64,000 bases of DNA from assembly GCF_018143015.1 (NCBI RefSeq), contig NC_054743.1, positions 33,319,934 to 33,383,933 on the forward strand, given 5' to 3'. The position numbers and the translations under genes are program-made. This DNA comes from Lytechinus variegatus. Its lineage: Eukaryota; Echinodermata; Echinoidea; Temnopleuroida; Toxopneustidae. The notes beneath the pieces are model-generated. The model saw nothing but the letters and a program-made list of their open reading frames with translations, made no database searches and had not been told where the DNA came from. Every line of letters starts with the position of its first letter. Position 1 is the first letter of the stretch. This document shows, one piece after another, positions 11,201 through 26,200 of this stretch.

Positions 11201-14200
11201 ACAGTTAAAAGCCATTACATCATTTCTAAAAATAGCTGCACAGGAATGGTGGAAGGTTCTACTTTAAGGTAAGGGAAATTAATTATACATTTACGATCAT
11301 AAATAAAACATAAATAATTATAGACCTTACGTCTACTGAGTTGACAGATGTGCAATATATCCAATAAATAATCCAAAGTAAAAGTCCAATTTGGCTGGCG
11401 AAAAGTAAAAGTTCACAATGATGGCAATGATGAAACCGATGTTGAAGCACGATGAATATCAAGAGTTACTCTAATGAGTTGAAATGTCCGTGAAGGCGAT
11501 GTTCAATTCAATTCAATTTATTAATAATTCATAAAATGCAAAGCAGATATATACAATAAAATGTGTATGGGTATCACTACAAAAGCCTATGGCTTGCTAA
11601 ACAGTGATCCCCTTACATACAAAATATACATCATGACATGGTAAATCAAGAACTTAAAGAACAATCAAATCTACAATAGGTCAATTACAACCAGACTACA
11701 AACAACAGACACACAAAAGAAAACACACACACACATTAAAAAAAATGTTTGTGTAGGTTTTCTAGAATCAATATGCAGATAAAATAATTTTTCTATATTT
11801 AGATTTAATAGCATATTGTGAATGTATATTTTTTATTTCAGATGTAAGAGCATTCCATAACTTATGTTGATGATTAACAGTCAATGGGTTGAAAAGCGTT
11901 CATTAAACAGGTTGATGATCTCGATGAGAACTGAGAATTCCTCTCTCAAAGTAACGGCAAACAGTTCATTGATGGTGTGCAAATAATTCCACAGAAGATG
12001 ATTATTCCAGGTGGAAATAAATTCTGCTCTGACATAAAGTCTCTTAGCTCTGATCTGATGAAGTGATCTGGTATGATATGATGATGATGTCCTTGAAGAA
12101 TCTGCCAGTTTTATATACTAATTACAACAATTCTAGATCCTTCTAGTATTCACTATTCTAGAGGCTTCTGGTATTGTCTTTTAAAACAACGTTCTCCGTC
12201 TTTCTGGAGCATTCTACATTTTTAAAACAATCTTGAATGACCTAAGTGAAATCAACAACAATGTCAATAAAATAGCTAAGCCTATTGTAAACATGGTAAA
12301 GTAATCTGTATTCCGATTTAAAAATATAATTGGCCTTTAAATAGGCAGAGGCCTGCTTAACAAAAGCTTTTACAAATATGTTGTGGAATGTTCTTGATCA
12401 TTCTAAGAAATAGATATCATTAAAGAGAAAATAACGAAATAGATGAATGTAATTGCTTTTACAATTCTTCTTATATGTAACATTATAACTAGAAAGGTAT
12501 AGAAATGACGAGGTTTCAAAGATTTGCAGGCTGTTGCCATGGTAACCAAAAGTAAACAAATGTGCATCGGTTATTTTTGACTTATGATCACGCCTTTTGA
12601 TATCATGTTGTTGTTGATGTTGTTCTTATTGGGGGGGGGGGTATTCAATGGTAACAATTTTCACGCGATCTATAATACATTCCCATTTCGCTTGGTGTCT
12701 TGGCAGAGTACATCAAAGGTTTTGCAAAGACGAAAATCCTTCCAATTCAAGGTCGTTCCAGAGTTAAAATTAAAAATCCGCGTCATTTTCACCAAATGTT
12801 GCACAGTTATAATTTAGAACCGCAATATTCCAAATATGCCTACATTAACGTGGGTTCATGAGCTTGATTTTTTGCTATCGCTCTTTGAAGTTCACCCATT
12901 TGAAAGGTCTCGAGAAATAAAATCAATTTTGCATTTTTAGACACCACGAGATCACCACGTTGAGTCTAAACCGTTTAATTCTCAGTCAAAATCCATCTAC
13001 ATACTTCACAAAATATTTACATTAAAGTTCAGAATTATGTACTTACTATTCTCGTGCTCTTTAAAGAGTTGGAGCACCTTCAATTTAAAAAATAGGGTGT
13101 GAAAGACGACAAAAACATATCTAAAAAAATTAAATTCATATTAAACAAAAGTTATTTTACTGGTACCTTTCTGTTCTGTACTTTTTGTTATATATATATA
13201 TATATATATATATATTAATATATGTCTGTGTGTGTATGTATATACATGTATGTATATATTGCTCTATAACATACATAGCTTACCATGTCAAGCTTCGTAG
13301 ACATCAATTCAGATTCATTTCTTTTAAAGATGTCTATCTAAACTTTGGAGAAATTTACCTGGGTCTTACATAAAAATGCACACAAAGATTTTATTAATTG
13401 AGTCTTTGTCTCACTAAACAGATCTTCCTATGCTCCCTGCATCGCTACCAGGAATTTGTGGCGGCACGATGACTTTGACCGATTCTAGATCTTCCATTAG
13501 CTTCTCTTCTCTTATCTACGACAACGGCGAATCGTCCGCATCATCGTTTGCAGCTGAATGCACCATGCACATTAACAGTCAGTCGGGTCAGGATGTCCAG
13601 GCAGTTCTGGATGATATCCAATTAATCAATGAGTACGTACGAATCTACGACCATCCTTCATCAAGCGATACAGAGTTCTTGGTGACTACCTTATACAGCA
13701 CTGAACAGGCAAGGGCAACTGTGTTTTCATCACAAGGCGGGCTGACCCTTGTGTATTCTGCAAATCAACTAACATCGCATGGTCGAGGGTTCCGGGCTGA
13801 AGTCAGTATCTTGGGTGAGTGCGGGGGCCAGGAAACGATTTTAGAAGAGGGGGTGCTGGTTTGGAAAAAAAAAACATTTGATAAGGGTTTTTGCTATAAA
13901 AAAAGAAAGGTGCTCTTGGTCAAATTTCAACATGGTACACAAAAAAATTTTGGGCAACATACTGTCCACACAACAATGGGTTAAAACTTTATCCAATTCT
14001 GGGTAGTTTTTAAACCAATAACGTGTGCTTTGGGTGAAACTTCACAGTATCGGTTGAAAACTACCCAGAGTTGGATAAATTGTCTAACCATTTGTTGTGT
14101 GGACAGCATGTTGCCCAACATTTTAAGAGTGTAGCATGCCAGCATGATTTCCAGGTGCTATGGCGCATAACATATACGCAGCACCTCCGGAAAATCTTGG

Positions 14201-17200
14201 GGTTGCTTTAGCACCGTACTGCTAGAAGAGGGGTTGTCCCCGGATGGAGATGCTCCACGCTTCCCAGAGCCATGAGTGAGTGAGGGTAGGAACTATGATG
14301 CAATGATTATAGCTTTGCGTTGCAATGACTTCTCTGTATTACTAGTATACATGTAGGGTGAGTAATGGAAATTTCTCAACTTTTTTTCCGTATTGGCATG
14401 TCGTACATGTACTTTCTACTATAAATTAAGGCTCAGGAGAAATGTCGTTGGAAAGTATACATTAGCTTAAGGGCGTAGGCTGGGAATGCACCGGGTGCAC
14501 CCTCCCGCTGAGGCAGAGGAGTTCCGACACTGACAAGCAAAACGAAATTCGCACCCCTTCTTCTGCTTTCAACAGCTGATTTTCCAAACTTTAGTTCCAC
14601 CTCCACAAGATGTGCACCCCATACCACTTAAGTTTCATCTTCCCAGGATGTGCGCCTCCCCATGCTCAAACCAGCTTACTCCCTTGTAGCTCTTACCCAC
14701 CACTTTTATGTCTTAAACTTAAATACTTGTATCATTAAATAGCTTTGCTAAGCAACCCCAGTTTAGCCTTCAGAAAGGGCTACAACATGGATTAGTTCTT
14801 CAAAGTAATCTCTCCTCCAAAACGGTAGAATCAAGCTCAGTGTTTAGGAGACTTGGTTTCTGTTATTTCATGATACAGCCATGGGCGGAAATCCCAGGGG
14901 GGACAGGGGGGTCGTGTCCCCCCTACTCAAAATAGTAGTGGGGGACACAATATCAAATGTCCCCCCTACTATTTTGGGTCTTTGGTGATGCTAAGAAATA
15001 TATCACTGAAAATGGAAATAAAACGTGCGTTTTGGGACGAGATGACCTTTTTTTTTTGCTTGTCAAATATATTTTCGTCGAAATGACCTTAAATTTTAGG
15101 TAATACCTTTCTTTTTTTTTGCTTGTCAAATTTTCCAGACCCTTGACCCCCTACCTTTTGGGAGAGATTTCCTCCCCTGGATACAGCAAAGAAAAGGCAC
15201 CAAATCGGCAAATTATTCTTCTGCATTTTCTAATGTAATAAATCAAATAGACCACACACCAATGGAAATTCGACCTTCAGTGGCACCAACCCTGCTGGAA
15301 AGACCACAGTGTGATCATAGTGTGTTCACATAGTGGACTTTGTGAACATTTTATTCATACTACTCAAATTCAACAGTGTGAAGATATTCTTACACTGTGG
15401 ACACCTCAAAAGTGTGAGAGTGTTCACATTGTCGACTAAATGAAAATGTGATTCGCACTGTTGAAATGCTAAAATTTAACAGTGTGATTGTAATTTCACT
15501 TTGTGTTCCACGCCATGAACACACTGCGGCACACACTGTGAGACCATGTGTTATTTCATCATTCTAATAATTTGCTCTGTCTTAATTGCTCTAAAAAGAT
15601 GGTATTCCATATGAAAGTGATGGACTCTGCGGGGGCGTTATCTCTCTCTCGGATTCTACACCAAACCATACCTTCACCACTCCCCTTTACAACAATCCAT
15701 CAATGGACAACGTTGAAATCGACTTCACTCTCCACATCCTATCCCCCGAAGGAAAGCAGGTGCAACTGATGTTCCTTGATATTTCAACAACCACGAGTGA
15801 GACTATTTCAGTCTATGATTACCCACAATCCTCTTCGCAGCGTTTTACCTATATCTCCGGATCGGTCAATGTCGAGGTGACAGTCTATTCATCCGCTAAT
15901 GGACTGACTGTCATCTATCTGGATAGCTCTTATAAATACAACGGCCGTGGTTTCAAAGCAGTTGCTAGCGTCATTGGCAAGTTTTCTATGTTTTATTCCA
16001 TTAACCTTTAATCTATAGCAATAAACTGGACATGGACGGGCAGGAAGGGGCACTTAATTAAGTCATAAGTGTTTTGAGGAACTTCCAAATGAATTAGTTC
16101 ACACGACTCTGAAGCAAAAGTTACATTGCAAGATTATATGCGGAATATATAGACATCCTTATTCCGATCCCCTCTTTCCCATATACTTTATTTCTTTATC
16201 TATATATTTATATATGTATATGTTGAATGTTTGTTTTTCATAGTCATTTTACTTGCCAAACATAATAAACCTGCCCACGTAACACCTGCAGTTCCAGTAA
16301 ATTTTGTTTTCTTGTTCTCGTCCATTTCCCCTCAGTCTGACTTCTTAATCTTTAAAAAAAATCCAATGTCTGTAACCTGCTTATTCTACCAGCAGATGTG
16401 TCACCATGGACTTTTCCGAGTTTTGCTGGTGGAACTATCGATTTATTTGAATCAAGACCGAATGCGACCTTCTACACTCCTTTCTACTTCCCATCGTCGA
16501 ATAATGACGTGACCCTTGATATTCTATTCCACATCTTGTCTCCGGCGGGTAGCCAAGTCCTACTTTCCTTTATTGATATTGCTACAACCTCGAACGAGAA
16601 GATTTCTGTCTACGACCATCCGTTTTCCATGTCTACAGAGTATAGGGTAGCTCACATCTACGGCCTACTCGACACAGGTGCCGCTTTTTTCTCAACGCAA
16701 GGTGGTTTTACAGTAGTGTACGATGACAGCAGTAGCTCAAGCAATGGTCCAGGATTCCGTGCCGTAGCGAGAATATTAGGTAAGTATAATAGTTTGTAAC
16801 AGAATTCTGCAAACCAAAAAAAATCATTACGACGATATGCGTTGCATTAGTAATCAGCGTTACCGTGGTAGTTACTGTTGGATGGCAAAGTTACCATAAC
16901 ACTTAACTTTTATGCAACGGGGCATTGAGCCTCGTTAAAAACCTGGGGGATTAATGAGCTCTAAAGCGGAATAAGCATGTAACAGTCGTTTGATTGTGAG
17001 TGCACTGCCAAAAATGAGTAATTGCATTTCTTGTGCCACCGGTTACTGAGCACTAGATCTCAACACGGGCAGTCTGTCATTAAATCATCCATGAAGATGG
17101 TGATTTTATTTATTTAATCTAATTGTGTCTTGCAGATATCGTTCCTTCCGGTCAGTCAGCACTTTGTGGTGGAACTGTAGTGCTTGACCAAACAACACCT

Positions 17201-20200
17201 AAACTCAATTTCTCGTCACCCCTGTATGATAGTCCATCCTTTGTAGATGTCCACGTCGACTGTAGAATTCATATTACAAGCCCTGAAGGGAAGCAGGTAC
17301 GACTTAACTTTATTTACATCTATACAACTATTAGTGAAAGTATCTCTGTTTACGACCATCCATATTTGTTGACATCCCGTGTAGCCTTCTTCGTAGGGAC
17401 CCTTACAGCGCCCTCAGCGGTGTACTCGTCTTCTGGAGGGTTAACCATCACCTACGACGATGGAAACGATCTGTTCAACGGGCCCGGATATCTAGCTGAA
17501 GCAAGCGTTCTAGGTATTTACCACTATAATCTGGTTTTTATATTTGTATGACGTCATTTTGAATCATGTTACAGAACATAATACAAATGACATATGCGGT
17601 ATGTTAGTTTTAAGGCAAGAGCCCTTTTGGTAATGTTATTCAATAAGAATATCACTGGTTGAGAAAATATTGATTTTTGTGTAAATTGTTTAAAATAATT
17701 ATTTTTTCGACCAAAAGTTTTCGGAACCTCTTTAGTCCAGTCAATCTAGCCAGAATAGGGGGGTGACCCGCCACTAATTGCAACACTTGATTTTCCACTG
17801 CAATGCTTTCCAGGAAGGTCCCCTTAACAACATACTAAAAGTCCCAAAAAATCCAAGCAGTGGAAATTTATGAAATTTGCATATTATGCAAATTAGCCAT
17901 AAAAAGTTAGAAAAATAAGGAAAATAGTCCAAAGATTACAAATTAAGCGTCCAAAACAATTTAATTTGAGCGAAAAGTAATGATAAATAACTGTATTCAA
18001 TGTTTTTATTCAAAAGCGCAAACAAATCTACCTAATTTGCATATTATGCAAATAAGCATCCTTATATGGAAAAAATTTAAGATATTGCAATTGTTCTCAT
18101 ATAGACTGCTTGAAAACATTTGATTTATGTAGACATTTATATGCTACTATCACTAAGCATGAGAATTCATCACAATGCCTGAAAATTAATTTGCATATTA
18201 TGCAAATTAGCCATTAAAAATAGGAAATGAGGAAAATAATCCAAAGATTATATTATTAAATGTCAAAAGCAATTAATTTGAACAAAATTTTAATGATGAA
18301 TAAATAAGTACAATGTTTTTATTTTAAAAAGCTAGCAAATCTGCCTCATTTGCATATTATGCAAATAGGTATCCATATATGGAAAATGTCAAGAAATTTT
18401 GATTTTCTCACATTGACTGTTGTTCAAATCATTATGCTGCTATCACTAAGCATGCATATTTATCCTAATATAATTTGTATTTAAGGAAATACTGGAAATG
18501 TGCTCTTCACGTCCTAAAACCATGTTGTTAGTCTGACAAGATGATGCAATTGGCAAGAACAAAGCACATTATTTGAAATTGGTGAGTAGTTTGTTAGAGC
18601 TGACATCCCTTTCTTATATGGATGGGAACGACAGAAGGGGGGCCAAGAAAAGCAAACTTATGGCAGGTGAGAAGTCTCATAAAGAAGTGTAACAGAGATT
18701 CCATCTGGCCTAGTAGCTTCATGCAGATTGCTTTCTTTAACAATTTCTTCAGTAGTTTGGCTACACCCGCTTGACTAAAAAATAATATGTTTTCTGGCCA
18801 TGTCTGGGTCAGAACAGGGTTCCAGGACTTGCAGAGCAGCGTCATCATCATCATGATCAGTGGTAAATACTAAGACTAAAAAATCTGTTGTCTTCCAATG
18901 TCTTCCATGATATTAAGGGCTTCCAACATGCTAGTTGTTACAGCCTGGATCATTGCCAATCCGGTCAACAAATTATGTACTATAGGCTTGTCTATAACCA
19001 TTCTATGGTCCTCTAATGCATTGTAGCTATTCTGAGCTTCACCTTACTGATGCTTTAGGAGCTCAACATGCGCAAGCCTTCCTATAAAACTTTTTTTCCG
19101 ACACAATTTATGTCCAGTGTCTCATTGACAAAGTCCTCTTGATTGACATTCAATCTCCTATGCTCGACTTGTCGGATTTCAGTATGTACAGAGAGTTGTA
19201 TGATTGTCCAAAGTACATCTGCATGACACTATGAAATTCAGCATTCCTCCAGAAGACATCCTTAGTCGTACCATAATTTCTGAAAGGTTTATTCCTCTGT
19301 ATACCCTCACGGTATACCAATGAATAACACAAAGTGGCAAACAAATCCTGGAATGGGTACACACTGTTTAATCAATGTTGGATGGTATTTGATGGTGATG
19401 TTAATGGTGTTCCGTTGGCTTAGTCCTTCATCTGTTAACGTCTACTTGGTTGTTCATTGTCTCACTGAGGAATTTCCATTTGCCATAAATATCAGGAAAT
19501 TGATATTATTTGCATACGATTTGCTTAGAAACTATAGCTACAATATATGGAGATAGTTGCCATCCTTAGGAGATTCATCAAAGAGGAAAGAACAGAAAAC
19601 GGATGCTTCATCCTGAAGCAGCAACTGGATTCAGCAAGGACGTCTAATCATGATTCCTGTATCTGAAAAGATGTCTATATACACTTTAAGCCTTTATCAT
19701 GACTTTATGAATGGCTTTCATGTCGCTCGTATGGGCAAATGCTCATTGGTACAGTACTTATAAACCATGCCCAGGGATCTCGTGATCCAAGGAAGTTACT
19801 CATATTCACCACCAAGACAAGTGGTGTGCTACAAGGAACAAATATTCAAAGCTAACGAGCTTTTATTTGTACTGGTTGTGACATCTTGTACTGATCACAT
19901 GACAATCAAGGAGCATGATAGCGTGGACTATACTAGCAAGAAACGCAAAGACTCTACCAAGTCAAGGAGAGAACAAGGGTAGAAATATGAAGCATTCAAA
20001 CAGTGGGACCCATGTAGAACTGATTCATCTTTGCACAATATGAGTGGGGTATCTACTCCGGTGGTAACTGCTCATGAAAAAAGTCAATAACCAAGCAAGG
20101 TCATCAAGGTTACATATATATAATCAACGTGGAATTTTAGAGGAAAATATCACAAGTTTTCTTGATTATTTATAACATGCCGGATGCTTCTTTGCATAAT

Positions 20201-23200
20201 ATGTACATTCCACTTCAGATATTAAGCTGATAATTAATGTACTAGGCATTCTTAGTAGTCATATATTGATCTAGATCCACAGAGGGGAGACCTTTGAAAG
20301 GCCTTTCAAAGACCAAAAATTGGCAAGGTCTTATACAGCAGTCTCCAAGATCACTGAATTTTGTCATTTCTGTGGAATGGCTCAGAAAGACCCCTCGAAG
20401 AACTCTGAAAGACAACTGTCCTATAGAGATCTTTCAATGGTCTTTCAGAGATGTTTATGCATCAAGTGATCCTTCAGAATTCTTTCCATAGACTTTGCCT
20501 GGTCTTTCAATTATCTTTCGACGATTTTTCAATGATCTCTCATGAGTCTTACAGTAATCTCTGAAAAAATATCGAGAGACTGCCGAAAGATCATAGAAAG
20601 ACTAATAAGAACTTCGAAAGTTCATTGAAAGACCAGCAAAAACAATTTTCCGGTAAGACCGCTGAAAGACTGTTTTGAACCGTTTTAAAAAGTTTTGGAC
20701 TTAGGGGACCACAAAGACCATTGAAAGATCTATCAGGAATCGTGAAAGACATCAGATATCTTTAAAAGTTTGTTGAAATATCAAGCAAGTTTTATGGTCT
20801 TACAGCAGTCTTTCAGAGGTCTTGGTCTCTGTGGAATGAGGGTTTAACTGTTTGTGTGAGAAAAATAAAAATTTCTGGTTTGTTCTTTTCCTACAAGGAT
20901 GCTCATAATTATGATGTAGATTTATTTACATTATTTTTTATTTGAAGAATTATTAAATTTGTAAAGATTATCATGAACTTCCGTTCAATTTATATTGTTT
21001 TCCGCACTTGATTTCCAAATTTGGGATTATTTTCCTCATTTGCAAATTTTTATGGCTAATTTGCATAAAATGCAAATTTTGTGATTTTCCCATGCTTGTC
21101 TATTTAATGACTTTTAATATGGTTTTAACTTCCTGTAACTTAAGGCATTGCCATATTCAAATTTCAATAAATAATCTACTTGCATTTTTTGAGGAATGTA
21201 TCACCAGTGTGTTTTCTTGAATATTTATTACATACTTATTTGCATAATATGCAAATGACACTACAGACACTAAGCTAAATATAAATCTATTCAACGTCCT
21301 TAGTGATAGCAGCATGTAAATTTCAACATTATTGAAATTTTCAAGCAGTCAATGAGAGAAAACTCACAATATCTTGACAATTTTTCCATATAAGGATGCT
21401 TATTTGCATATTATGCAAATGAGGTAGATTTTTTTGCACTTTTGATTAAAAACATTGATTAAAGTTATTTATCATGAATTTTCGCTCAAATAAAATTGTT
21501 TTGGACACTTTATTTGTAATTTTCGGACTATTTTCCTTATTTTTCTAACTTTTTATGGCTAATTTGCATAATATGCAAATTTCATAAATTTCCACTGCTT
21601 GGATTTTTTGGGACTTTTAGTATGTTGTTCAGGGGACCTTCCTGGAAAGCATTGCAGTGGAATATCAAGTGTTGCAATTAGTGGTGGGTCAAACCCTATA
21701 TTGACTGGACTACTTGATCAATCTGAAAAATTATTACAACAATTCATAGTTAGTAACAATAGGTTTACTGGACGGAAAAGGCGACAGTTGTTCTGATTGG
21801 ACATGTGCTTGTTTTTTACGTGCATATATTTTTCTTTTCAAAGATGGCCTTCCCGCCAATGAGACTGGATTCTGCGGCGGAACTATGACTTTTACTGCGG
21901 ATTCACCAGTAGTCACCTTTGCCACGCCTATGTATGATGATCCCTCTACTTCCGATATCAACATGGACTGCACCATGCACTTTGTTGCTCCATCTGGCAG
22001 TCATATCCAGCTCATCTTCTCCAACTTTGTTACAACAACCTCAGAAGAGCTTGTTGTCTATGACCATCCTTCGAGTCAATCAGCAAATGCCGAAACATCG
22101 CACCTTTGGGGACCTTTGAACTCCAGAGTTGCCTTCTTCTCGAGTCAAGAAGGATTAACTCTCAATTACATAGATGGGAGTAACTCATTCAATGGACCCG
22201 GTTTTAAAGCCGAGGTTCGGCTTTTAGGTAGTGTATGCAACGGTTCATGATATATTCACGCTAACATACGTGTTCGCCACTTCCCCAACTATCCCTTCAT
22301 TTAGCCCAAGGCGAACCATTTTTGTTCCTCATTTTTTTGCAGAACAGAATATGACAAACATGTGTTATTTACATTTTCTAAGTATAATTCTGACTCGGTC
22401 AAAGAGATTTCATGTCCCAGAAGATTGTACATAGGCAAATTTACTTGTTAGTAACTACTAAAGAACTACTTAAGGTAATCTACTGAAGGACAATAATTCA
22501 AATTATTTTCAGAGAAGTGTCACCATTTTTGTTCTAATCATAATATTCCCTATTCGTTTCCCATTTCATGTAAGATTGGATGGATGGGGACATTGTACCC
22601 AACCAACGAGGATTCTGCGGGGGAACATTCGCCCTGTCTTCCTTCTTGCCAAATGTGACATTCTCCTCCCCGATCAACAACAATCCTTTTAGCAGTGCCT
22701 TCTCCAAATGTGAAATCCATATCACAAGTCCTATTGGAAAACAAGTTCGGGTTATTTTCTCTAAGATAGAAACAGCGGAAAATGAATACGAACATGTTCA
22801 CTTCTACGACAATCCTACAGCTGCGCTAAACTACGTGTTGATGAGTGTTAATGGTGTCATTGATGTCCCTTTAGTCGTGTACTCTTCGACAGGAGGACTC
22901 ACATTGCTCTACGATGATACACGTTATCCAGACAACGGAAAAGGTTACTCTGCTGAAGCTCAGGTCCTGGGTATGTATCGTCCTGTTCTTATATAGCCAG
23001 GCCTTTCCTTTATCTCAATCATCATCTTATCATTGCATTAAAATTGATGTCAAAGGGTTCTCGAAACACGGAGACGTAATGTAGGCCTGTCCTTTTCTTC
23101 AAAGCTAACCTAACCGGGAAAGGTTTTCAGGATAAAACCTAGCCGTGTCGTTTAGATATCTACAATATAAGGCTTTAATGCTATATCAGCCTTCACGCTC

Positions 23201-26200
23201 CATTATACCTGCAAAGACTAGAGGCCAAAATATTGACAATTTAAATTTTACAGAAAAGCACTTTGTCAACGATCGCTCACTCTTGTAGTAGATACATACG
23301 ACGAACATATATGCAGCATACTAACATGGAGAGGAATATGAATATAATAACGTGCATGTCGAATCACATACATGTATTTACTCAGTTACATTTCTACTAA
23401 GAGGGAGGACATATTTTCCTCATTTGCTGAGCTCGCATTTACAGATTCAGGTTAGATACAGAAGGAAATAATTTTAATAAGGCTGTGCAGCTGTGTTCTT
23501 CAATGAAGGAAAGGTTTCAATCTGACATCTTGTTACGAAAAAAATACAGATCAAACGCATTCTTCCCACCCCCGCCGTTCTGACGTTTGACTTGTTTAAC
23601 CGATATTCCTTTAATCTAAAGTTGAAAGATTTCATTACATTTATTCACATCACAAAAGGAAAGAAAGCGAGATCAAAATTCTCCAGATTCCTGCCCTTGT
23701 AATCACAGGGAATCTTACGGATTAACAGATAACGAAAAGTGTTCACAAAAACGGTGTTCGTAATGCTTTATAAAACAATTTGAAAGAAAATAATGTTTGA
23801 GTGATGAAGGGTTAAATCTACTGACGAGTATCTTGAAGAAACTTTCTAAGCTTAATTTTTGTGTATATTGAGCCCTAAAGGATTATTTTTAAGGAATTCA
23901 TGAGAAGTATCCATATCTCACCATCGTCAGCCAATACATGTGCATTTTTTTAGAATTATACCTAAACAAAATCATGTTTGAGTGATGAAGAGTTAAATCA
24001 ACTGACGAGTATCATGAAGAATTTTTTTAAACTTAAATTTAAAAAGAGTTTAGGAAGGGAAAATCTTTGGTATTATCAAGAGTGCCCCCAAATCAAGGGC
24101 CTTCGAAAGTGAATATTGATTTAGCAAGAATTGTCTGGGGTAGAGGTAGATAAATTCGTCGGACTGATGTGTAGGATATTTGTGAGTAGCTTTGTTTTTG
24201 TTACATCAAGAATCAAACAGAATCAAACAGTATCAAACAATCAAGTATTTCCAAACTCAGACTCATATCAAATATCAAATTAAGTATATCAGACTAAGCA
24301 ACCTGGACATACCTTTCAAGAAGGGAGCTGTTTTACCAGTGTGTCATACATGCCTTTTCTAAGCATTTATCACGTGTTTCAGGTTACGTGATCAAAGTCA
24401 AAGGTCATAGTTTCACTGAGGTTTGACCATGTTTAGTGTAAATTTTAACCAAGGTTAAATATTTGAAAGGTCATGATAACCTACAAAGGGTATGGGTAAT
24501 AGTATCATAGATCATCTTGCGTGTGTTTCTTGTCACGTGATCAAGGTCAAGGGTCATTAATTTTAGGGTTAATGCGCTTTGACCATGATGTGATTTCTCT
24601 ACCCAAAACTTAACCATTGCTAAGAATTTCATTTTCAATCTAGGCCTAATTTTTCAAGTCCCTATTCTATAAAACTTCCATATAAGGATAATCAAGTATC
24701 AGCAAATAGATAAATGACTTTCAGTTTTCCATTTAAAGGTCAGTGGTCAATAGGGGGTCAAAATTAAACAAATTTTTTTAAAGAGTTTAGATATGATTTC
24801 TAGTTACTGGGTCAAGGTTCATTTTAGATCTATTTTTTACAATAATTTTGCTCATAATCTTTGAATAAGACCTTTTTTGGGATCACAAATGTTATCAAAT
24901 GAAAGGAAATTTTTCAGTCAAGGTAAAAGGTCACTTGAGGTCAGTGAACTTTGGATGTAAGATGAAGTTCCTTTTCTCTTTTTGAAAAACGATTAATCTT
25001 AAGTGAATGCTGGTATTTCATTTTTTTAAGTAAGCACTGGTGCTTCATTGAATATCTTAGTGCAGGTGATGTCGTGGAACGCTTCTTGCAACGGCTGCCA
25101 GAAGCGTTCCACTTGTTAAGTTCAAAACAATGTTCCCCAAAATTACCTTTGACCTCATACTGACCTGATATTCACCAATTTACTTGAAAACGTTTTCATT
25201 AAATATGTCCTTCCACTTTCAAAGTTATTCGACACTTTAAAAACTAATTTGTTGCAATGTTGATACCACGAACATGGTCAAAGTTCATTAACCCTAAACG
25301 ATCTTTGGCCATGATCATGTGACAGCCTGAAATTCATGGAAGGACATACGTGATACTACATTAGCCATATTATTTTGTGGTATCAACATTTCAGTCTTAA
25401 CCAAGGATTAGTTTTTGAATTGTCATCGCAACTCTGAAAGTACAAGGACATATTTCATGAATATTATATATAATAGTAGGCATGTCACCAAATCGAATGG
25501 CTGAGTCTGCTTACTTAGGTTACTTAATGGTCATTTGGCGTCAATAAATTGTCAACTTTAAACTTAGTTAAATTCTTACCTTTGACCTTGACATAAAATA
25601 TTCTTTTCAATTCACATCATTTGTGATATCCAATATATCGGTTGACGCAAACAGGTTTCATTTATCGTTATCAAGTATTTTTTCGGGTTACTATCAAAAT
25701 ATTAGTACTTATCCAAGTTATTTGATCTGACATGAGCTTTCACCTTGTACCAGTAACATGAAATTATTCTCATCTATTCTCATCTCATTTCTGATATCTT
25801 ATAACTGTTATATGGATGTTTATCCTAACTGATAGTTTCAAATATCAAACTGCATAACGCTGAAAATGTCATAAAAATCAGATGTAAAATGAGAAAGATA
25901 TGGCATTTTTTAATTTAGCTTATTTTTTCACAAAACAATGATTTGCACAACTCAGTGTCATGCAAACGTGTCAGTTGATGTTCATCTCTCACTATTTCCT
26001 TAGATTTTTTATTGTTTGAATTATGCAATATTTCAATTTTCACAGATTTGACAATGAGTACCAACTTAACTGAGCCACAGAATATTAAGCAGTGGTAATT
26101 CCACAAGTTTGCGGAGAAATAAAACCTTGTTTTACAGAACAATGAGGGGAAAATTAGATTGTTTCATTTTTCATATAAAGTAAACCCCCCCCCCCCCCCG

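Noticed and set aside
24180-24250. CRISPR-like array from repeated ATCAAACAG units
   Set aside because: A short tandem slippage without spacers, in an animal genome.
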